5,224 nt of DNA from Omnitrophica bacterium RIFOXYB12_FULL_50_7 (GTDB lineage Bacteria > Omnitrophota > Omnitrophia > Omnitrophales > Aquincolibacteriaceae), in NCBI GenBank assembly GCA_001804345.1, contig MHFU01000081.1, positions 1,153-6,376 of the forward strand. Reading direction: 5' to 3'. The notes below the pieces were generated by a model. It saw nothing but the letters and a program-made list of their open reading frames with translations, made no database searches and had not been told where the DNA came from. Shown here piece by piece: positions 1 to 4,750 of this stretch (position 1 is the first letter of the stretch; every line of letters starts with the position of its first letter). Made by a program: the position numbers and the translations under genes.

Positions 1-893
1 GCTCTTTTCAAGAACTCCGCTACTTTATGCGTGTTCGCGCAAGCCGTATCGAGCCTGAGCGGCAGTGTTTCCAGACCGAGACTTTGCAAAAAAGCGTTGT
101 GAGGCGATAAGCATGCGCCCATATTCCGATAGACTTCGCGGCGAAGCCGGCTGATAAAAGCAAAGGGGCCGGATTTCACAGCGTCGCCGCTCAATTTTTC
201 ATTCTTTTTCCAATCGAAAAGGCCGTGGTCAATGATCAGACCGCCGACCGAAGTCGCACCACCCGAGATCCACTTGGTACTCGACAGCACTTCGATATCC
301 ACCCCGAAATCCTTCGCGGAAAAAAGGTAGGGCGGCGTCATGGTCGTATCCACGATTAGGAGAATGCCGGTTTCCCGGGCGATCCGGGACAGGGCCTTAA
401 GATCCGCGACCTCGAGCTGAGGATTCGTAATGGTTTCCAAAAAGATGGCTCGTGTCTTTCCATCGATAAGCTCCCGAAGCCCTTCGGGCTTCGTCAGATC
501 GCCGTAACGGGTCTCGAGCCCCCAGCCTTTCAGGGTTTGTTCAAAAAGCGAATACGTGTTCCCAAAAAGATGTTTGCTCGTGATGATGTTGTCCCCTGTC
601 CGAGTCACCGTGAGAATGGCATTGGAGATGGCCGCCATTCCGGAAGCGAGCGCCACCACTCCCGCAGCGCCGGTCACCGCCTGGATGCGCCTCTCAAAAT
701 GTTCCACCGTGGGATTGCTGATGCGCGAATACATGTGCGAAGGCTTTTTCCCCTGAAAAGCCAGCTCCAGTTCCTCGGCGTTCTTGAATTCAAAAGCCAC
801 GTTCTCATAAAGAGGCGCATGCAAAGAACCGTGCGGGTCTTCTTTCGAGAATTTCGTATGAAGTATCTTGGTAATAAAACCGGCCTTTTTCAC
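1..893 (-). CDS. Second MetY-like PLP enzyme (O-acetylhomoserine sulfhydrylase family), 3' end off the window
   Basis: Partial: 297 residues are visible, the C-terminal part lies beyond the left edge. It belongs to the Cys/Met-metabolism PLP family (fold type I). I see the phosphate-binding YSR (55-57) followed by NPT, SGM (84-86), the pyridine-binding Asp in IVDTT (D182), the Schiff-base lysine in SSTK (K207), and LSPHNAFL then GLETL downstream. Known members add sulfide to O-acetylhomoserine to give homocysteine. The start is GTG at 893: it overlaps the carrier gene's stop as GTGA, has a strong SD just upstream, and no in-frame ATG lies nearby upstream. It is clearly diverged from the metY at 2368-3666. 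The stretch from the PLP lysine to the LSPxN motif is about 14 residues shorter. Translational coupling to a ThiS-fold carrier suggests it is the MetY that uses a protein thiocarboxylate as sulfur donor, as in Wolinella succinogenes. That role is inference; cystathionine gamma-synthase or another gamma-replacement enzyme is the alternative. Confidence 0.9.
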   Translation of the reverse strand, partial: MKKAGFITKILHTKFSKEDPHGSLHAPLYENVAFEFKNAEELELAFQGKKPSHMYSRISNPTVEHFERRIQAVTGAAGVVALASGMAAISNAILTVTRTGDNIITSKHLFGNTYSLFEQTLKGWGLETRYGDLTKPEGLRELIDGKTRAIFLETITNPQLEVADLKALSRIARETGILLIVDTTMTPPYLFSAKDFGVDIEVLSSTKWISGGATSVGGLIIDHGLFDWKKNEKLSGDAVKSGPFAFISRLRREVYRNMGACLSPHNAFLQSLGLETLPLRLDTACANTHKVAEFLKR

Positions 894-1132
894 AAACCCT
901 CCCCCTTCATCACGGTCCGCTGATGCGCGCCACCTCCCATAAAATAGATGAAATCAATTTCGTCACCATCCTCAAGGTACGTCGTATCAAAATTTTCCTT
1001 GTTCACAAAGGCACCATTCCGCTGGACAGAAACCATTTCCGGATTTTCAACTTTTGAAAATTTGAGCAGCCCGGCGATGGCCAAAGATTTTTCTTTGATG
1101 GTTTCCGTCTTTCCGTTGACTTTAATATTCAT
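890..1132 (-). CDS. ThiS/MoaD-fold sulfur carrier protein, HcyS-like, with C-terminal tail after GGG
   Basis: An 80-residue protein. It begins with the MNIKVNGK-type beta strand, has the LEDGDEIDFIYFMGGG ending (about 53-68) typical of beta-grasp sulfur carriers, and reaches its glycines at 66-68, the normal end for ThiS. Such proteins are adenylated at the terminal glycine by a ThiF/MoeB-type enzyme and converted to a thiocarboxylate that donates sulfur. Here translation continues for 12 residues (AHQRTVMKGEGL), so the active C-terminus is masked and would need proteolysis. HcyS of Wolinella methionine synthesis is likewise made with a residue (Ala) after its glycines that the metalloprotease HcyD removes. 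The Ala directly after the glycines fits this. ATG 1132 has purine-rich GGAAGGGA upstream. It lies 30 bases after the DUF2061 gene and overlaps the second MetY-like gene by 4 bases. A thiamine (ThiS) role is the alternative, but no thiamine gene is nearby. Confidence 0.85.
   Translation of the reverse strand: MNIKVNGKTETIKEKSLAIAGLLKFSKVENPEMVSVQRNGAFVNKENFDTTYLEDGDEIDFIYFMGGGAHQRTVMKGEGL
897..905 (-). promoter_or_regulatory. Strong ribosome-binding site inside the carrier gene, for the GTG start at 893
   Basis: The minus strand reads GGGGGAGGG here, then TTT, then the GTG start. It lies within the last codons of the sulfur carrier gene and itself encodes part of the carrier's tail (Gly-Glu-Gly). 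It supports GTG 893 as the true start of the second MetY-like gene and points to translational coupling of the pair. Confidence 0.75.
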
Positions 1133-1162
1133 CTTCCGTCCCTTCCTTCGGCAATTATTAGC

Positions 1163-1384
1163 CTAGATTTGGTAATCCCCTACCACTCTCCCCGCCTTCA
1201 CACGGTTCCATATCCGTTCATGGAGATAGTAAAGAAACATTTTTGTGAAAACCTCAACAGCTCCGATAGAGAGCGCCATTTTAAAATGCCCTGTGATGAT
1301 CCAGGAGATCACGATCGTATCCACCGTGCCCGTGACACGCCAAGAAGCGGCTTTTGCGACACTTCTCCAATGTTTTTCTTTCAT
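1163..1384 (-). CDS. DUF2061 small membrane protein
   Basis: A 73-residue protein matching the DUF2061 pattern. A basic N-terminus runs into KAASWRVTGTVDT (11-23), followed by two hydrophobic segments at about 19-32 and 35-54, and the conserved HERIW (55-59) near the end. It should sit in the inner membrane as a two-helix hairpin with a short basic tail. Its molecular function is unknown. From memory, DUF2061 proteins often occur near sulfate-assimilation genes, so a role in sulfur supply or transport is plausible but unproven. ATG 1384 has GAGGG about 5 bases upstream. It lies 31 bases after cysK and 30 bases before the sulfur carrier, in the same direction, so it is very probably in the operon. 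Confidence 0.85.
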   Translation of the reverse strand: MKEKHWRSVAKAASWRVTGTVDTIVISWIITGHFKMALSIGAVEVFTKMFLYYLHERIWNRVKAGRVVGDYQI

Positions 1385-1415
1385 TTCAACCCTCTTACAA
1401 AGAATGTTTTGTGCA

Positions 1416-2351
1416 TCACCCTAAAAGTTCCTGGAAAAGCCAGGTCGAGAGATATCTTTCTCCCGTATCACAGATCACGGTCACGATCGTTTTGCCTTTT
1501 GACTCCGGCCGTTTCGCCACTTCCAAGGCAGCCCAAACATTTGCGCCGGATGAAATCCCCCCGAGTATACCTTCCTCCCGCGCAAGCTGTCTTGTGACGG
1601 CTCCCGCGTCTTCATGACGCACTTTGATGATCTCACTATAAATTTTGGTATTTAGGATCCCGGGAACAAAACCGGCGCCGATCCCCTGGATCTTGTGGGC
1701 CCCGGGCTTCCCTCCGGACAAAACCGGTGAATCCACGGGTTCCACCGCAATGATTTGAGTAGATGGTTTTTTTTGTTTCAGCACTTCTCCGACTCCTGTG
1801 ATCGTCCCGCCCGTCCCGATCCCGGCTATGAAAATATCCACCGCTCCGTCCGTATCTTTCCAGATTTCTTCGGCCGTGGTCTTGCGATGGATCTCGGGAT
1901 TGGCCGGATTATTGAACTGCTGCGGGACAAAACTGTGCGGGGTGTTCTTTGCAATCTCCTCGGCCTTTTCCACAGCCCCCCGCATGCCCTTCGCTCCCTC
2001 CGTCAGCACAAGCTCGGCACCGAGGATCTTCAAAAGCTGGCGCCGCTCCACGCTCATCGTCTCCGGCATGGTCAGGATAAGCCGGTAGCCGCGCGCCGCC
2101 GCCACAAAAGCGAGCGCGATCCCCGTATTCCCGCTTGTGGGCTCCACAATCACGCTGCCGGGCTTGATCTTTCCCGCTTGCTCGGCCGCATCGAACATGG
2201 CAACGCCGATCCTGTCCTTGACGCTTGAAAGCGGGTTCGCCGATTCCATTTTAACCAACACCGTGGCAGAAAGCCCCTGGGTCAGGCGATTCAGTCTGAT
2301 AAGCGGCGTACCTCCAACGGTCTGGGTGATATCACTAAAAATTTTAGCCAT
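1416..2351 (-). CDS. cysK: Cysteine synthase (O-acetylserine sulfhydrylase)
   Basis: A 311-residue protein, the usual length for CysK. It catalyses O-acetylserine plus sulfide to cysteine in the cytoplasm, using PLP (fold type II). Visible motifs: GGTPLIRLNRL (13-23), PLSSVKDRIG with the PLP lysine K45, the substrate-binding loop TSGNTG (72-77), the phosphate-binding glycine loop GTGGT (179-183), GISSGAN (265-271), and CDTGERYLST (294-303). All key residues are present. I chose ATG 2351 because it begins the family's normal N-terminus and follows AAAGGAG at a proper distance. The frame stays open further upstream, but that would run back into metY with non-homologous sequence. It starts 16 bases after the metY stop and is followed by the DUF2061 gene after 31 bases. 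Cystathionine beta-synthase is less likely at this length and with this C-terminus. Confidence 0.97.
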   Translation of the reverse strand: MAKIFSDITQTVGGTPLIRLNRLTQGLSATVLVKMESANPLSSVKDRIGVAMFDAAEQAGKIKPGSVIVEPTSGNTGIALAFVAAARGYRLILTMPETMSVERRQLLKILGAELVLTEGAKGMRGAVEKAEEIAKNTPHSFVPQQFNNPANPEIHRKTTAEEIWKDTDGAVDIFIAGIGTGGTITGVGEVLKQKKPSTQIIAVEPVDSPVLSGGKPGAHKIQGIGAGFVPGILNTKIYSEIIKVRHEDAGAVTRQLAREEGILGGISSGANVWAALEVAKRPESKGKTIVTVICDTGERYLSTWLFQELLG

Positions 2352-2367
2352 CGTTTTTCTCCTTTTT

Positions 2368-3666
2368 TTAAGTGGTTGCTTTTGTGAGAGCTTGTTCGAT
2401 ATCCGAAAGAATGTCATCCACGTGTTCAATTCCGATCGAAAGCCGGATGAAATCAGGCGTAACCCCGGTCGCAAGCTGTTCCTCGGCCGAAAGCTGCTGG
2501 TGCGTGGTCGTCGCGGGATGGATTGCCAAACTTTTGGCATCCCCCACGTTCGCGAGATGCGAGATCAGCTCGAGAGAATTAATGAATTTCTTTCCGGCTT
2601 CAAGACCGCCCTTGATCCCGAACCCCAGGATCGCACCGGCCCCTTTGGGCAGATATTTTTTCACGCGGTCTTTCTCTGGACTCGAAGGAAGACCCGGATA
2701 ATTAACCCAGGCCACCTGAGGGTGCTTTTCGAGATGCTTCGCCACCGCGAGTGCATTCTCGGCATGCCGGGGCAACCTGAGATGCAATGTCTCCAGACCT
2801 TGCAAGAACAGGAACGAGTTGAAAGGAGAAAGTGCGCTCCCGAGGTCCCGCAAAAGCGTGACACGCGCCTTGATGATGTAGGCGATATTGCCCATGGGTT
2901 TCAGAGCTTCCACGAAATTGATACCGTGATAACTCGGCTCCGGCTTCGCGATAAGCGGAAACTTTCCATTCGTCCAGTCAAACTTTCCGGAATCCACGAT
3001 GACCCCACCGAGTGAAGTCCCGTGCCCGCCAATGAACTTCGTCGCAGAATAAACGATGATATCCACGCCATGGTCAAAGGGGCGCAAGAGATAAGGCGAC
3101 ACCGTGTTATCCAGCACGAACGGGATGCCGTTCTTATGCGCGACCTTGGAGATTCCTTCGAGATCTGCGACATCGAGCTTCGGGTTCCCGATCGATTCGG
3201 CATAAATAGCCTTAGTCTTAGGCGTGATGGCCTTTTGGATTGCCTCAAGGTCATTCGATTTTACGAAGTTCACCTTGATCCCCAACCGCGGAAATGTGTA
3301 GTGAAAAAGATTGTAGGTTCCACCGTAGAGATTATCCGCAGAAACAATCTCATCCCCTGCCCGCGCGATGTTAAGAAGCGCAATGGTGATCGCGGATTGA
3401 CCGCTTGAGACCGCAAGAGCCCCTACGCCGCCCTCCAGGAGCGCGACGCGTTTTTCAAAAACATCTGTCGTAGGATTCATGAGACGCGTGTAAATGTTCC
3501 CGAACTCCTTGAGTCCGAAAAGATTGGCTGCGTGCTCGGTATTCTTGAACTGATAGGAGGTTGTTTGATAAATGGGTACGGCCCGGGAACCGGTTGTCGG
3601 GTCAGCCTCCTGTCCTCCGTGGAGTGCCAGCGTTTCAATTTTTAACTTGCTGTCGATCTTGCTCAT
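2368..3666 (-). CDS. metY: O-acetylhomoserine sulfhydrylase (aminocarboxypropyltransferase)
   Basis: A 432-residue protein, typical length for MetY. It converts O-acetylhomoserine plus sulfide to homocysteine and acetate in the cytoplasm, using PLP. Motifs in order: LHGGQEADPTTGSRAVPIYQTTSY (N-terminal family signature, about 15-38), YTRLMNPT phosphate-binding region (59-66), SSGQSA (87-92), LDNT with the pyridine-binding Asp D186, SATKFIGGHG with the Schiff-base lysine K210, the segment about 240-270 (PEPSYHGINF, then KARVTLLRD) characteristic of sulfhydrylases rather than cystathionine lyases, and a complete C-terminal domain ending in the RLSIGIEHVDDI motif. ATG 3666 follows AAGGAG by 8 bases. 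It is the first biosynthetic gene after the Rrf2 regulator, separated by a hairpin-rich gap, with cysK 16 bases behind it. It lacks no expected catalytic residue and probably uses free sulfide. Confidence 0.97.
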   Translation of the reverse strand: MSKIDSKLKIETLALHGGQEADPTTGSRAVPIYQTTSYQFKNTEHAANLFGLKEFGNIYTRLMNPTTDVFEKRVALLEGGVGALAVSSGQSAITIALLNIARAGDEIVSADNLYGGTYNLFHYTFPRLGIKVNFVKSNDLEAIQKAITPKTKAIYAESIGNPKLDVADLEGISKVAHKNGIPFVLDNTVSPYLLRPFDHGVDIIVYSATKFIGGHGTSLGGVIVDSGKFDWTNGKFPLIAKPEPSYHGINFVEALKPMGNIAYIIKARVTLLRDLGSALSPFNSFLFLQGLETLHLRLPRHAENALAVAKHLEKHPQVAWVNYPGLPSSPEKDRVKKYLPKGAGAILGFGIKGGLEAGKKFINSLELISHLANVGDAKSLAIHPATTTHQQLSAEEQLATGVTPDFIRLSIGIEHVDDILSDIEQALTKATT

Positions 3667-3689
3667 TTTGGTTTCTCCTTTTTGATAAG

Positions 3690-3775
3690 ATGCTTAAAAC
3701 GCTAAAGAGGCTTAAAAGGCTGAATAGGTTTTAAAGCTTTTTCAGCTTATTTAGTCTTTTGAGCTTTTTAAGCAT
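3690..3775. repeat. 86-bp imperfect inverted repeat with a 9-base internal period
   Basis: The outer ends are ATGCTTAAAA (3690-3699) and TTTTAAGCAT (3766-3775), perfect complements. Gapless pairing continues inward with about 30 of 39 positions matched. The top strand also reads as 9-base units beginning GCT or similar, at 3692, 3701, 3710, 3719 and 3728, then after one 8-base unit at 3736, 3745, 3754, 3763 and 3772. The element abuts the regulator's stop (3776-3778) and ends 15 bp before the metY SD. A leftward transcript would form a long hairpin without a following U-run. It could be an attenuator or weak terminator, an mRNA-processing site, or a dispersed intergenic repeat. Confidence 0.8.
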
Positions 3776-4228
3776 TCAAATAAAATACATGGTTTCCTGG
3801 TTCGTGTTCCGCATCCGGTCATACACATCTTGGAATGATGTCACATTAAGAATACTCGCCGTCGTCCGATAGACTTCCTGCATCACCATATGGATCCCGC
3901 AAACACTTCCTTTTTTACATTCATCACACCGGCGGTACACTTTCCCGCCCAGACATGGCAATGAACCGAAAGGATTTTCGAAGATCCCGATCACATCTCC
4001 AAAACTGATCTGGTTCGGTGAGCGAGCCAAAAGATACCCGCCACCCTTTCCCTTCTTGCTCTGCAAGAGCCCTTTGTTCTTAAGCTCCAGAAGGATCGAC
4101 TCAAGGAATTTCTTCGGGATAGACTCCTTTTCCGCGATCTCGGCAATTAAAACAGGCTCCTCCGAGACGTATTTCCCCGTAAGCATCAGAACGGCTTTGA
4201 GCGCGTATTTCGTCTTATTGGATATCAT
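3776..4228 (-). CDS. Rrf2-family transcriptional regulator with a four-cysteine motif
   Basis: A 150-residue protein, normal for Rrf2 (IscR/CymR/NsrR) regulators. The N-terminal winged helix is clear: SNKTKYALKAVLMLT (3-17), a helix-turn-helix around IAEIAEKESIPKKFLESILLELKNKGLL, and the wing KKGKGGGYLLAR (58-69). A cysteine cluster follows at C92, C101, C104 and C110 (PC-x8-C-x2-C-x5-C), in the region where IscR-type members bind an Fe-S cluster; metal binding is also possible. Family members act as dimeric DNA-binding regulators. Placement directly before metY-cysK suggests control of sulfur amino acid synthesis, like CymR. That target is inferred. The start ATG 4228 has only a weak AGGG about 10 bases upstream, but it gives the canonical N-terminus and lies about 24 bases from the predicted transcription start of a near-consensus promoter. 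Confidence 0.93.
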   Translation of the reverse strand: MISNKTKYALKAVLMLTGKYVSEEPVLIAEIAEKESIPKKFLESILLELKNKGLLQSKKGKGGGYLLARSPNQISFGDVIGIFENPFGSLPCLGGKVYRRCDECKKGSVCGIHMVMQEVYRTTASILNVTSFQDVYDRMRNTNQETMYFI

Positions 4229-4240
4229 AGTCTAGCAACC

Positions 4241-4254
4241 CTATAGATTAATAG
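4241..4254. promoter_or_regulatory. Candidate operator dyad at the regulator's transcription start
   Basis: CTAT, six bases, ATAG: a short inverted repeat located just downstream of the leftward -10 box, covering the expected start of transcription. It resembles the CTAT..ATAG core of the dyad at 4359-4377, though the spacer is one base longer. Autoregulation by the Rrf2 protein is possible. The arms are short and A/T-rich, so this may be chance. Confidence 0.35.
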
Positions 4255-4258
4255 ACGT

Positions 4259-4287
4259 AATATAACCCAACAGTTTCATCCTGTCAA
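4259..4287 (-). promoter_or_regulatory. Sigma-70-type promoter of the regulator gene (leftward)
   Basis: On the minus strand, TTGACA (4282-4287, perfect -35) is followed by a 17-base spacer and TATATT (4259-4264, one mismatch to the -10 consensus). An A/T-rich tract at 4288-4305, just upstream of the -35, could act as an UP element. Expected transcription start is about 4252, giving a 5' leader of roughly 24 bases. With no other convincing promoter ahead of metY, it may also drive the whole sulfur operon. Confidence 0.8.
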
Positions 4288-4342
4288 ATTTATTTTAAGT
4301 TTTTCCTGAATAAGCGGGGCGGACATCCTCCTCGGAACAGGC

Positions 4343-4372
4343 TCAACAATACCTCCTCAATCTATCTATAAT
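4343..4372 (+). promoter_or_regulatory. Putative promoter of the 81-residue gene (rightward)
   Basis: A perfect -10 TATAAT (4367-4372) is preceded, after 18 bases, by TCAACA (4343-4348, four of six matches to TTGACA). Expected start is near 4379, giving an untranslated leader of about 85 bases. In that leader (about 4380-4450) I see no strong hairpin, terminator or known riboswitch. Confidence 0.55.
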
Positions 4373-4377
4373 AGATT
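4359..4377. promoter_or_regulatory. 7+7 inverted repeat over the rightward -10 box, candidate operator
   Basis: AATCTAT, five bases (CTATA), ATAGATT: a perfect 7-bp dyad that spans the TATAAT box. This is a classic position for a repressor site. The adjacent Rrf2 regulator is the obvious candidate ligand; the assignment is inferred from position and dyad shape only. Confidence 0.45.
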
Positions 4378-4463
4378 CCACAAAAAAGTTCAGGACCCCT
4401 CCCCTGTCAAAGATCACAAACACACGTTAGGGTTAAGAACAACCGATCAAAGGAGGTGTCGAG

Positions 4464-4709
4464 ATGAGCGTCATCGCAAAACAAACATGGGAGTATCTGG
4501 TGCGGGATTTTCTGGAGATCAAATGCACCTTAAAAGAACCTGAACAGGAATTCCTTTTGGATTTTCTGAAGGGCCAAGGCGTCAAGGCCGAAGCCATCCG
4601 AATGCATCCGGCTTTTTCCGTGGACGATCACCTGGTGGTCATCATGGAGGATGCGGACTCGAAGAAGCGCCTCTTCTATCACCCGCAAAAAAAGAGAATC
4701 GAGGAATAG
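4464..4709 (+). CDS. Hypothetical 81-residue protein, divergent from the regulator
   Basis: I do not recognise a family. It is a soluble, charged, probably mixed alpha/beta protein without signal peptide or membrane segment. An N-terminal helical stretch (about 5-38, with WEYLVRDFLEI and EQEFLLDFLKGQG) is followed by a strand-like DDHLVVIMED (about 54-63) and a basic end, KKRLFYHPQKKR. There are no cysteines besides C21 and no obvious catalytic motif. Support for a real gene: a near-perfect SD AGGAGGT (4451-4457) 6 bases before ATG 4464, a promoter upstream, and a stop (TAG 4707-4709) placed exactly at a palindrome. It is divergently transcribed from the Rrf2 gene with a dyad over its -10 box, so it may belong to the same regulon. 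Confidence 0.8.
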   Translation: MSVIAKQTWEYLVRDFLEIKCTLKEPEQEFLLDFLKGQGVKAEAIRMHPAFSVDDHLVVIMEDADSKKRLFYHPQKKRIEE

Positions 4710-4750
4710 AGGGACAGTCCCCTTAAAATCTTAGGGGGGACTGTCCCTCT
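4708..4750. repeat. REP-like 15-bp perfect inverted repeat between convergent stop codons
   Basis: AGAGGGACAGTCCCC (4708-4722) is exactly complementary to GGGGACTGTCCCTCT (4736-4750), with a 13-base loop. Each arm is itself a near-palindrome (GGGAC-A-GTCCC), the design seen in REP elements linked to RAYT transposases. The repeat overlaps the stop codons of both flanking convergent genes. It could serve as a two-way terminator, but neither side has a proper U-run, so a dispersed REP-like element is at least as likely. Confidence 0.75.

Noticed and set aside
537..923. Rightward open frames at 537-923, 556-756, 948-1166 and 1169-1597
   Set aside because: They are antisense to the second MetY-like, carrier, DUF2061 and cysK genes; compositions are implausible (Arg/His/Ser/Pro-rich) and I see no family motif.
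2352..2540. Upstream extension of the cysK frame (374-residue version)
   Set aside because: The added 63 residues lie in another frame of metY, do not resemble CysK, and a proper SD plus ATG at 2351 gives the standard N-terminus.
2137..3015. Long rightward open frame (292 residues) across cysK and metY
   Set aside because: It is antisense to two certain genes, spans their junction and has no recognisable domain; other frames within metY (2372-2701, 2661-2864, 2901-3254, 3022-3408) fail for the same reason.
3667..3775. SAM riboswitch, T-box or other cysteine/methionine leader ahead of metY
   Set aside because: The gap is only 109 bp and is explained by the 9-base-phase hairpin; I found no SAM-box or T-box core motifs and no U-run terminator.
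4428..4436. TTAGGGTTA, telomere-like string
   Set aside because: A single copy in a bacterial leader; no repetition, so chance.
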